A DNA stretch of 10,861 nucleotides from positions 1 to 10,861 of the forward strand of contig RFHG01000165.1 in the NCBI GenBank assembly GCA_003696465.1. Reading direction: 5' to 3'. The notes under the pieces are model-generated. The model saw only the letters and a list, made by a program, of their open reading frames with translations, was not told where the DNA came from and ran no database searches. The DNA is from Gammaproteobacteria bacterium. GTDB lineage: Bacteria; Pseudomonadota; Gammaproteobacteria; J044. The translations under genes and the position numbers were made by a program. Numbering within the stretch: the first letter of the stretch is position 1; every line of letters starts with the position of its first letter. This document shows positions 1-5,658 of the stretch, one piece after another.

Positions 1-11
1 GACGATGAACT

Positions 12-32
12 GGCCGGCATCCCTTGCCGGCC
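12..32. repeat. GC-rich inverted repeat (8-bp arms)
   Basis: GGCCGGCA at 12-19 pairs perfectly with TGCCGGCC at 25-32 around a 5-base loop. No T-tract follows on either side, so it is not a standard intrinsic terminator. Its arm recurs in the hairpin at 229-248, which suggests both belong to one repeat family. Confidence 0.6.
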
Positions 33-101
33 CCCGGGTCTGCTGCGCAGCCCCGGCCAACCGCGCTCCTGCGCCCGCGGCCGGCACGGGCCAAGGGGAC
101 A

Positions 102-173
102 GGGGTGCCAGCCGTCAGGCTCTGTAGTTTTCCTCTTGCTCCAGAGACATTGGATTCAAAACCCTGGCACCCC
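102..173. repeat. 10-bp inverted repeat with 52-base spacer
   Basis: GGGGTGCCAG at 102-111 is perfectly complementary to CTGGCACCCC at 164-173. A shorter pair, CTCTG at 120-124 and CAGAG at 142-146, nests inside. The nested layout is compatible with a folded RNA or with the ends of a small repeat element. The sequence does not decide between these. Confidence 0.45.
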
Positions 174-201
174 AGTGCCTTGGAACGCGCCGGCTCCGGG
201 T

Positions 202-219
202 GCTATTTCCGGGAATAGC
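202..219. repeat. Short inverted repeat (6-bp arms)
   Basis: GCTATT at 202-207 pairs with AATAGC at 214-219 around a 6-base loop, TCCGGG. It lies ten bases before the next palindrome and is likely part of the same repeat block. Confidence 0.45.
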
Positions 220-228
220 CCGAAGGGA

Positions 229-248
229 GGCCGGCATGGATGCCGGCC
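229..248. repeat. Near-continuous palindrome (9-bp arms)
   Basis: GGCCGGCAT at 229-237 and ATGCCGGCC at 240-248 are perfect complements separated by only two bases. The left arm is identical to bases 12-20. A two-base loop favours cruciform or protein-bound DNA over a simple RNA hairpin, though an RNA could fold with a larger loop. Confidence 0.6.
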
Positions 249-250
249 TG

Positions 251-281
251 TGGAGCGTAGGGCAGGAGCCCGTACGCTCCA
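251..281. repeat. Hairpin-forming inverted repeat (9+4 bp)
   Basis: TGGAGCGTA at 251-259 pairs perfectly with TACGCTCCA at 273-281. The stem continues with GGGC at 260-263 and GCCC at 268-271, leaving one bulged G at 272 and an AGGA loop. It starts two bases after the 229-248 palindrome, so the two probably form one repeat unit. Confidence 0.6.
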
Positions 282-348
282 CCCCCGGAAATCGTGCCCG
301 GAGACGGGGACCTGCGCAGCAGGCGCGTTCCTGGCCGCGTTTTCTTTG

Positions 349-382
349 GTTCATTTCTTTTGCGCGTGCAAAAGAAATGAAC
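349..382. repeat. Perfect 15-bp inverted repeat, dispersed-repeat candidate
   Basis: Bases 349-363 (GTTCATTTCTTTTGC) are the exact complement of 368-382 (GCAAAAGAAATGAAC), with a four-base loop GCGT. It is AT-rich inside a GC-rich neighbourhood and directly abuts a second hairpin at 383-405. The pair resembles an intergenic repeat seen in several gammaproteobacteria, where it is often mis-annotated as small hypothetical proteins. That resemblance is recollection and has not been searched. Confidence 0.7.
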
Positions 383-405
383 TCGTGCCCGCGCAGCGGG
401 TACGA
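383..405. repeat. 10-bp inverted repeat abutting the 349-382 hairpin
   Basis: TCGTGCCCGC at 383-392 pairs with GCGGGTACGA at 396-405 around the loop GCA. All positions are Watson-Crick except one G-T pair, which would be a wobble in RNA. It starts at the base after the 15-bp repeat ends, forming a double-hairpin unit. It is followed by four further bases, AAAC, that do not pair. Confidence 0.6.
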
Positions 406-454
406 AAACATATGAAAACTAAATTCGAGAACGAGCTTGGATTCCACTCGTGCG

Positions 455-475
455 GAAAAGGGGCAGCCCCTTTTC
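455..475. repeat. Inverted repeat GAAAAGGGG/CCCCTTTTC, weak terminator candidate
   Basis: GAAAAGGGG at 455-463 pairs with CCCCTTTTC at 467-475 around CAG. Read either way, it is a short GC stem followed by four Ts, so it could act as a weak bidirectional intrinsic terminator, shielding flgB from upstream transcription. The T-run is short and the GC stem only four to five pairs, so this function is uncertain. Confidence 0.35.
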
Positions 476-577
476 ATGCTCCCCTTGCCGCCTGCCGGCA
501 CGAACTTGCCGCATTTTGCCGCTTCGTGACGAAGGTGAAATCAATATAACTCCATGAATCACGAGAAAATATCCTCT

Positions 578-594
578 CTGGCATGAATTCTGCC
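578..594 (+). promoter_or_regulatory. Sigma-54 (RpoN) -24/-12 promoter for the flgB operon
   Basis: The sequence CTGGCATGAATTCTGCC matches the sigma-54 consensus (YTGGCAYG-N4-YTGC). The invariant GG (580-581) and GC (592-593) are separated by exactly ten bases. The predicted transcription start is near 605, 39 bases before flgB. In polar flagellates such as Pseudomonas and Vibrio, hook-basal-body operons are transcribed by RpoN with an AAA+ activator of the FleQ/FlrC family. The activator genes and their binding sites are not identified here. Confidence 0.85.
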
Positions 595-596
595 TG

Positions 597-633
597 TGCT
601 TGAGTGCAAGGCAAGACCGAAATTACTCAAGCA
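597..633. promoter_or_regulatory. 9-bp inverted repeat around the predicted flgB transcription start
   Basis: TGCTTGAGT at 597-605 and ACTCAAGCA at 625-633 are perfect complements with a 19-base spacer that contains tandem GCAAG at 606-610 and 611-615. The left arm lies at or before the predicted +1, so it would be mostly absent from the mRNA. That points to a protein-binding site rather than a leader hairpin. The right arm touches the ribosome-binding AGGAG (633-637). A regulator binding here could block or activate transcription. Which one is unknown. Confidence 0.4.
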
Positions 634-643
634 GGAGCCAGAG

Positions 644-1045
644 ATGCCGATCAGTTTCGATTCCGCACTGGGCATACACGACAAGGCGTTGCTCATTCGC
701 GCACGCCGGGGCGAGATTCTGGCCTCCAACCTGGCCAATGCCGACACGCCCGGATACAAGGCCCGTGACATCGATTTTCGCGAGGCGCTTTCGCGTGCCA
801 CGGCCAGCATGTCTTCGGGGCTGGCCATGAAGGTGACCAGCGAACGGCATATCCGCGGTTTTGCTCCGGGGCCGGAGCCGGAGCTGCGCTATCGCGTGCC
901 CCTGCAGCCCTCACTCGACGGGAACACGGTAGACACGCAGCTCGAGAAGGCCGCCTTTGCCGAGAATGCCCTCCAGTACCAGACCACGCTCCAGTTCCTC
1001 AGCAGCAAGTTTCGCGGCCTCAAGCTGGCCATAAAGGGTGAATGA
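644..1045 (+). CDS. flgB: Flagellar basal-body rod protein FlgB
   Basis: FlgB is the proximal rod subunit and sits closest to the MS ring and export gate in the periplasm. The 133-residue product is the usual size. It has the rod-family N-terminal motif at residues 27-45 (ASNLANADTPGYKARDIDF) and the C-terminal helix with ENALQYQTTLQFLSSKFRGLKLAI typical of FlgB. The frame is open further upstream to 596, but the ATG at 644 is chosen because AGGAG (633-637) lies six bases before it and the protein then begins MPISFDSALG as family members do. An earlier start would also precede the predicted transcription start near 605. It is the first gene of the sigma-54 operon, and its stop overlaps the first possible ATG of flgC. 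Confidence 0.97.
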   Translation: MPISFDSALGIHDKALLIRARRGEILASNLANADTPGYKARDIDFREALSRATASMSSGLAMKVTSERHIRGFAPGPEPELRYRVPLQPSLDGNTVDTQLEKAAFAENALQYQTTLQFLSSKFRGLKLAIKGE

Positions 1046-1047
1046 CC

Positions 1048-1467
1048 ATGAGCATGTTCCGCATTTTCGATATCGCCGGTTCCGGTCTCAGTGCGCAGAC
1101 CCTGCGCCTGAATACGGTGGCCTCCAACCTGGCCAACGCGGAGAGTGTGGCCCCGAGCGAGGACGCGGCCTACCGTGCACGCAATCCGGTGTTCGCTGCC
1201 GTATTCAATCAGTTTGCCACCCCCGCAGAGGCGGCTACGGCACAGGTTGCCGTCAAGGGGGTGGTGGAGAGTCAGGCCCCGATCACACGGCGCTACGAGC
1301 CGGGCAATCCGCTGGCCGATGAGAATGGCTTTGTCTACCAGTCCAACGTAAACATCGCCGAGGAGATGGCGAACATGATCTCCGCCTCGCGTAGTTACCA
1401 GACCAACGTGCAGGTGATGAATACCACCCGTCAACTCATCCAGGCCACGCTGCGGCTGGGTCAGTAA
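1048..1467 (+). CDS. flgC: Flagellar basal-body rod protein FlgC
   Basis: FlgC is a proximal rod protein that assembles with FlgB, FlgF and FlgG. The 139-residue product begins MSMFRIFDIAGSGLSAQTLRL, which lines up with the enterobacterial MALLNIFDIAGSALTAQ start. The rod motif ASNLANAESV follows at residues 25-34. The C-terminal 40 residues (NVNIAEEMANMISASRSYQTN...) form the second half of the D0 coiled coil. An in-frame ATG at 1042 overlaps the flgB stop as ATGA, but AGGG at 1035-1038 is too close to it. The ATG at 1048 has better spacing and matches the family N-terminus. Expression is probably coupled to flgB. Confidence 0.96.
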   Translation: MSMFRIFDIAGSGLSAQTLRLNTVASNLANAESVAPSEDAAYRARNPVFAAVFNQFATPAEAATAQVAVKGVVESQAPITRRYEPGNPLADENGFVYQSNVNIAEEMANMISASRSYQTNVQVMNTTRQLIQATLRLGQ

Positions 1468-1482
1468 GGAGGGATTTCCGTT

Positions 1483-2160
1483 ATGGCAACCGGACCCATC
1501 GACAGCAGGCTGCTCGAGCAGCTGGGCATCAATCGCGAACAGGTCAGGCAAAAGCGTAATGATCAGCTTGGCCAGGCCGACTTTCTCAAGCTGATGACCA
1601 CGCAGCTCTCCAATCAGGATCCCTTCAAGCCGATGGAGAGTGGCGACTTCCTGGCCCAGATTGCCCAGTTTGGCACTGTGAACGGCATCACCGAGCTACA
1701 GAAGTCGTTTCAGGATTTTTCCTCGCGCATCTTTTCCGGCCAGGCCCTGCAGGCCGCCAGTCTGATCGGGCGTGAGGTGCTGGTCCCGGGGGACAGCATG
1801 CTGCACATGGCCGGCAACAGTGAGCAGATTGCCGTCGATCTGCCCAATGCCGCCACCGATGTCGAGGTCAGCGTATACACGGCCAGTGGCCAACTGGTGG
1901 ACACCCTGCGGCTGGGGCCGCAGGAGGCCGGCCTGCTCAACATTGCCTGGGACGGGACCGACAGTCAGGGCAATCCCGTGCCTACCGGCGAATACCGCTT
2001 CGAGGCCACCGTGCGCAATGGCACCAGCGCATCGGCGGCCAACCTGTTCATGTCGACACGCGTGCTCAGTGTGTCGCTTGATCGCAACGGGGGTGACATG
2101 CAGCTCGAGACCGAAGGGCTCGGCCGTGTCGACTTTTCCGATGTCCGGCGCATTGCCTGA
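1483..2160 (+). CDS. flgD: Flagellar hook-capping protein FlgD
   Basis: FlgD forms the cap under which FlgE subunits polymerise, and it is lost when the hook is complete. The 225-residue product has the conserved capping region at about residues 30-75 (QADFLKLMTTQLSNQDPFKPMES..FLAQIAQFGTVNGI). The C-terminal beta domain carries the FlgD Ig-like signature WDGTDSQGNPVPTGEYRF at about 156-173, and the protein ends in the typical VSLDRNGGDMQLETEGLGRVDFSDVRRI segment. A strong site, TAAGGAGG (1465-1472), overlaps the flgC stop codon ten bases before the ATG. There is no signal peptide, as expected for a substrate of the flagellar type III exporter. Confidence 0.96.
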   Translation: MATGPIDSRLLEQLGINREQVRQKRNDQLGQADFLKLMTTQLSNQDPFKPMESGDFLAQIAQFGTVNGITELQKSFQDFSSRIFSGQALQAASLIGREVLVPGDSMLHMAGNSEQIAVDLPNAATDVEVSVYTASGQLVDTLRLGPQEAGLLNIAWDGTDSQGNPVPTGEYRFEATVRNGTSASAANLFMSTRVLSVSLDRNGGDMQLETEGLGRVDFSDVRRIA

Positions 2161-2178
2161 TCCGAGGGAGGAATCATC

Positions 2179-3408
2179 ATGCCGTTCAATATCGCACTCA
2201 GTGGCCTCAATGCCGCATCCCAGGACCTCAAGGTCACCGGCAACAACATTGCCAACGCCAGCACGGTAGGCTTCAAGGAGTCGCGCGCGGAGTTTGCCGA
2301 TGTCTTTGCCGTGGCCTACGGAGGCATCAGCAAGACGGCCATCGGCAGTGGTGTGCGCCTGGCCAACGTGGCGCAGCAGTTCCGTCAGGGCAACATGGAT
2401 TTCACCGGCAACAGTCTTGATCTTGCCATCAATGGCCAGGGCTTTCTGATTTTCAGCGATGCCGGCGCGCGCGTCTTTTCGCGCAATGGAGCCCTGACCG
2501 TGGATCGTGACGGCTATGTGGTCAATGCCGCCGACCAGCGGCTGCAGGTATACGCTGCGCTGGATCCAAGCGGGAACAACTTCAATACCGGTTCGCTTTC
2601 CGACCTGCGCCTGGTCACCGGTGATGCTCCACCCAATGCCACGACCACGGTGCAGACCATCGTCAACCTGAGTGCGCAGGACACGGCGCTGGGTGCGGGG
2701 GCCATCGACCCGGCCCTCCCGGCAACCTACAACTACTCGACCTCGGTCAACGTGTTCGACTCGCTGGGTGCGAGCCATACGGCGACCACCTATTTCCGGC
2801 TTGTTGATTCCACCACCAATACCTGGGACATGCGCCTCTATGTAGACGGCAACCTGGTGACTTCAGGTGGTAACGCGCAGACCACCATGACCTTCAATCC
2901 CGACGGCACGCTGAATACCGGCAGCCCCATTGCCTACGATGCCTATGCCGTGCCAGGCGCCAACCCGCTGACGCTGACCTACGACTACACCGGCAGCACC
3001 CAGTACGGTGATACCTATTCCGTCAATGCCCTGACCCAGGACGGCTTTACCACCGGGCGCCTGACCAGCGTGGATGTAGACGAGACCGGTGTGGTGTTCG
3101 CACGCTTCACCAATGGCCAGGCACAGGCACTGGGCAAGGTGGCACTGGGCAACTTCGCCAATCCGCAGGGTCTGCAGCCGCTGGGTGACAATGCCTGGGC
3201 AGAGACCTATCGGGCGGGCGACCTGCAGCTGGGCGAGGCCGGCGCGGCCAGCTTTGGTCTCATCCAGTCGGGCGCACTGGAGCAGTCCAATGTTGATCTG
3301 TCGGCACAGCTGGTCAACCTGATTACCGCGCAGCGCAACTTCCAGGCCAACGCGCAGGTGATCACCACCGCCGACACCATTACACAGACCATCATCAATA
3401 TCCGCTGA
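2179..3408 (+). CDS. flgE: Flagellar hook protein FlgE
   Basis: FlgE is the subunit of the hook, the curved joint between rod and filament, exported through the flagellar type III apparatus. The 409-residue protein is close to the enterobacterial size. The N-terminal D0 motif is at residues 20-40 (TGNNIANASTVGFKESRAEFA). The Dc-like stretch VAQQFRQGNMDFTGNSLDLAINGQGFLIF follows, then variable surface domains. The C-terminal D0 helix (SNVDLSAQLVNLITAQRNFQANAQVI) occupies the last 40 residues. GGGAGGA (2166-2172) lies six bases before the start. flgF follows after eight bases. Confidence 0.97.
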   Translation: MPFNIALSGLNAASQDLKVTGNNIANASTVGFKESRAEFADVFAVAYGGISKTAIGSGVRLANVAQQFRQGNMDFTGNSLDLAINGQGFLIFSDAGARVFSRNGALTVDRDGYVVNAADQRLQVYAALDPSGNNFNTGSLSDLRLVTGDAPPNATTTVQTIVNLSAQDTALGAGAIDPALPATYNYSTSVNVFDSLGASHTATTYFRLVDSTTNTWDMRLYVDGNLVTSGGNAQTTMTFNPDGTLNTGSPIAYDAYAVPGANPLTLTYDYTGSTQYGDTYSVNALTQDGFTTGRLTSVDVDETGVVFARFTNGQAQALGKVALGNFANPQGLQPLGDNAWAETYRAGDLQLGEAGAASFGLIQSGALEQSNVDLSAQLVNLITAQRNFQANAQVITTADTITQTIINIR

Positions 3409-3416
3409 GGTGCGTG

Positions 3417-4160
3417 ATGGATCGTTTCCTGTATCTGTCGATGTCCGGGGCGCGCGAGATCATGCGTGCCCAGGCCGTCAATGCCAATAACCTGGCCAAT
3501 GTCAGTACCACGGGCTACAAGGCGGATTTTGCCGCCATGCTGCAGAGCCGGGTCATTGGCCCCGGCATAGGCAATACCCGGATCTATGCCCAGACCATCG
3601 GTACCGGGACCGATCTCTCGCGAGGCCAGATGATCCATACCGGCCGCGACCTTGACGTGGCGGTGCATGGCGATGGCTGGATCGCGGTGCAGGCACCGGA
3701 CGGAAGCGAGGCCTATACCCGCTCCGGCAGCCTGCGCATCGACGATACCGGTCTGCTGCAGACCGAGACCGGCCTGCTGGTACTGGGCAACGATGGGCCG
3801 ATTACCCTGCCGCCGCACGAGCAGGTGGAGATCGGGGATGACGGCACCATCACCGTACGCGGGCTGGGGCAATCGCCACAGGCCCTCAACGTACTCGATC
3901 GCATCCGCCTGGTGAACCCGGATCCTGCGCGCCTGCACAAGGGCGAGGACGGGCTGTTGCGGGTGACCGACAACAAGCCGGTGGCCGCCGATCCCAATGT
4001 GCAACTGGTACGGGAAACGCTGGAAGGCAGCAATGCCAACGCGGTTGACGGGCTGGTGAAAATGATCAGCCTTTCGCGACAGTTCGAGCTGCAGGTGAAG
4101 ATGATGAAAACCGCCGAAGAAAACGATCAGGCTGCAACCAGCCTGATGCGCATCGGCTGA
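3417..4160 (+). CDS. flgF: Flagellar basal-body rod protein FlgF
   Basis: FlgF is a proximal rod protein. The 247-residue product is near the usual 250. It begins MDRFLYLSMSGAREIM, has the rod motif NANNLANVSTTGYKADF at about residues 23-39, and ends with the FlgF-type C-terminal helix (VDGLVKMISLSRQFELQVKMMKTAEEND). A GTG at 3414 in the same frame could start the protein one residue earlier. The ATG at 3417 is preferred because FlgF homologues begin MD and the weak site GAGGTG (3407-3412), overlapping the flgE stop, is slightly better spaced from it. Its position directly before flgG is the conserved order. Confidence 0.95.
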   Translation: MDRFLYLSMSGAREIMRAQAVNANNLANVSTTGYKADFAAMLQSRVIGPGIGNTRIYAQTIGTGTDLSRGQMIHTGRDLDVAVHGDGWIAVQAPDGSEAYTRSGSLRIDDTGLLQTETGLLVLGNDGPITLPPHEQVEIGDDGTITVRGLGQSPQALNVLDRIRLVNPDPARLHKGEDGLLRVTDNKPVAADPNVQLVRETLEGSNANAVDGLVKMISLSRQFELQVKMMKTAEENDQAATSLMRIG

Positions 4161-4174
4161 GGAGGACCGGACCC

Positions 4175-4960
4175 ATGATGAAGTCACTCTGGATTTCAAA
4201 GACCGGGCTAGACGCACAGCAACAGCGTCTGGCCGTCATTTCCAACAACCTGGCCAACGTGAATACCACGGGTTACAAGCGCCAGCGTGCCTCGTTCGAG
4301 GATCTCATCTATCAGCAGGTGCGTCAGGTAGGGGCCCAGTCCACCCAGAACACCAAGCTGCCCTCGGGGCTTTCCATCGGCACCGGTGTGCGCATGGTGT
4401 CCACCGCGCGCAATTTCAGCCAGGGCAATATCGTGCATACCGACAATGCCTTCGATGTGGCTATCGAGGGCCGGGGCTTCTTCCAGGTGCTGTTGCCGGA
4501 CGGCAATCTCGGCTATACCCGAGACGGATCGTTCAAGATTGACGAGCAGGGGCAGCTCGTGACTTCCAACGGTTACATCGTCCAGCCGGCCGTGAGCATT
4601 CCCAGCGGGGCCCTGTCGGTAGAGATCGGCGAGGACGGCACCGTTTCCGTTTTGCAGGCAGGGGCCAATGCGCCGACCCAGGTGGGCGCCATCCAGCTTG
4701 CGGACTTCATCAATCCGGCCGGTCTTCAGGCCATTGGCAAGAACCTCTTCCTTGAGACCGCCTCCAGTGGCGCGCCCGAAACCGGAACGCCAGGCCTCAA
4801 TGGCCTGGGCACCCTGCAGCAGGGCGCCCTGGAGACCTCCAACGTCAACATCGTCGAGGAGCTGGTGAACATGATCGAGACCCAGCGTGCCTACGAGATG
4901 AACTCCAAGTCCATCTCCACCTCCGACCAGATGTTGCAGTATGTGACCAACAATCTCTGA
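4175..4960 (+). CDS. flgG: Flagellar distal rod protein FlgG
   Basis: FlgG polymerises into the distal rod, the drive shaft that passes through the P and L rings. The 261-residue product is one residue longer than E. coli FlgG and very similar along its length. It starts MMKSLWISKTGLDAQQ, with the motif SNNLANVNTTGYKRQRASFEDL at about residues 23-44 and the FlgG-specific segment YQQVRQVGAQS next to it. The C-terminal D0 helix contains TSNVNIVEELVNMIETQRAYEMNSK. GGAGGA (4161-4166) lies eight bases before 4175. A second ATG at 4178 is possible, but 4175 matches the family length. Gap to flgF is 14 bases. Confidence 0.97.
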   Translation: MMKSLWISKTGLDAQQQRLAVISNNLANVNTTGYKRQRASFEDLIYQQVRQVGAQSTQNTKLPSGLSIGTGVRMVSTARNFSQGNIVHTDNAFDVAIEGRGFFQVLLPDGNLGYTRDGSFKIDEQGQLVTSNGYIVQPAVSIPSGALSVEIGEDGTVSVLQAGANAPTQVGAIQLADFINPAGLQAIGKNLFLETASSGAPETGTPGLNGLGTLQQGALETSNVNIVEELVNMIETQRAYEMNSKSISTSDQMLQYVTNNL

Positions 4961-4971
4961 GGGATGATGTC

Positions 4972-5646
4972 ATGAACGTGCTGCGTCTCGGTTTTCTGGT
5001 CCTTCCCCTGCTGCTCGGGGCATGCAGCACCACTTCGGTCATGGGGCCGAAGCCGGGCGACAACACGGCCTATGTCCCGGTCAAGCCGATTCCGCCCCAG
5101 TCGCGCCAGGAATTCAACGGTTCCATCTTTCAGACCGGAACCGGCATGTCGCTGTTCACCGACAACAAGGCACGCCACGTGGGTGATGTCATCACCGTGC
5201 TGCTGGTGGAAAAGACCAATGCCAAGAAACAGGCCGATACCGACACCTCCAAGGAGAGCTCACTCAGCCTGCCGACGCCGACCCTGGCCAATATCCCTGT
5301 CACTCGCTTTACCAACAGCCTGAATTCAAAGAACGAATTCAAGGGCAAGGGTGCCAGCACCCAGAGCAACGAGCTCAAGGGCTACATCACGGTGACTGTG
5401 GCCGAGGTGCTGCCCAACGGCAACCTGGTGGTGCAGGGGGAAAAATGGCTGCAGCTCAACCAGGGCCAGGAGTTCATCCGCCTGCGCGGTGTGGTGCGCC
5501 CGGCCGATGTGCAGCCCGACAATACGGTGGAGTCGACCAAGGTGGCCGATGCCCGCATCAGCTATGGCGGCACCGGCACCCTGGCCGATGCCAACACGCA
5601 GGGGTGGATGGGCCGCTTCTTCAACAGCCCCATCTGGCCCTTCTGA
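4972..5646 (+). CDS. flgH: Flagellar L-ring lipoprotein FlgH
   Basis: FlgH forms the outer-membrane L ring, the bushing around the distal rod. The 224-residue precursor has a hydrophobic Sec signal and a lipobox L15-G16-A17-C18, so Cys18 is the expected lipidated N-terminus of the mature protein. The family segment LFTDNKARHVGDVITVLLVE is at about residues 61-80. The C-terminal half, with GYITVTVAEVLPNGNLVVQGEKWLQLNQG and the GTGTLADANTQGWMGRFFNS..WPF ending, is strongly FlgH-like. TGAGGG (4958-4963), overlapping the flgG stop, is eight bases before the ATG. Its presence shows a Gram-negative cell envelope. Confidence 0.97.
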   Translation: MNVLRLGFLVLPLLLGACSTTSVMGPKPGDNTAYVPVKPIPPQSRQEFNGSIFQTGTGMSLFTDNKARHVGDVITVLLVEKTNAKKQADTDTSKESSLSLPTPTLANIPVTRFTNSLNSKNEFKGKGASTQSNELKGYITVTVAEVLPNGNLVVQGEKWLQLNQGQEFIRLRGVVRPADVQPDNTVESTKVADARISYGGTGTLADANTQGWMGRFFNSPIWPF

Positions 5647-5658
5647 CGGGAGGTCGTC

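Larger units (their letters stand above)
1..577. other. Non-coding, hairpin-rich intergenic region upstream of flgB
   Basis: No convincing gene is present. The open frames that exist run through palindromes, lack recognisable protein motifs and overlap each other on both strands. At least eight inverted repeats occur between 12 and 475, several of them directly abutting. The arm GGCCGGCAT occurs at both 12-20 and 229-237. The stretch at about 340-405 resembles an intergenic repeat I recall seeing scattered through several gammaproteobacterial genomes; this is memory, not a search. TTGCCGC occurs three times at 485-491, 506-512 and 516-522, with no known meaning. Bases 6-8 (TGA) could end an upstream gene, but nothing confirms this. 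The flgA, flgM, flgN or che genes often found beside flgB are not in the window. Confidence 0.75.

Noticed and set aside
102..174. tRNA-like layout: 7-bp closing stem, 72-base span and a TTCAAAA loop at 155-161
   Set aside because: The would-be T stem (150-154 with 162-166) has two mismatches and a wobble, there is no proper D arm, and the anticodon-like stem would enclose 17 bases. Not a tRNA gene.
455..475. Strong intrinsic terminator upstream of flgB
   Set aside because: The T-run is only four bases and is part of the stem, and the GC stem is four to five pairs. It was kept only as a weak candidate under repeats.
115..501. 128-codon open frame on the - strand
   Set aside because: It covers the same palindromic repeats as the + strand frame, and an open frame on both strands follows from the palindromes and high GC.
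136..549. 137-codon open frame on the + strand upstream of flgB
   Set aside because: It runs through six of the inverted repeats, has no recognisable motif and competes with open frames on both strands. It is best read as repeat DNA without stop codons.
1696..2778. 360-codon open frame on the - strand over flgD and flgE
   Set aside because: It is a shadow of two well-conserved genes in GC-rich DNA and has no family features. The same applies to the long - strand frames at 889-1551, 3207-4217, 6405-7346 and 9816-10643.
3414..3416. GTG as the start of flgF
   Set aside because: It would add one residue before MDRF, while homologues begin MD, and the ribosome-binding site is closer to it than ideal. 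The ATG at 3417 fits better.
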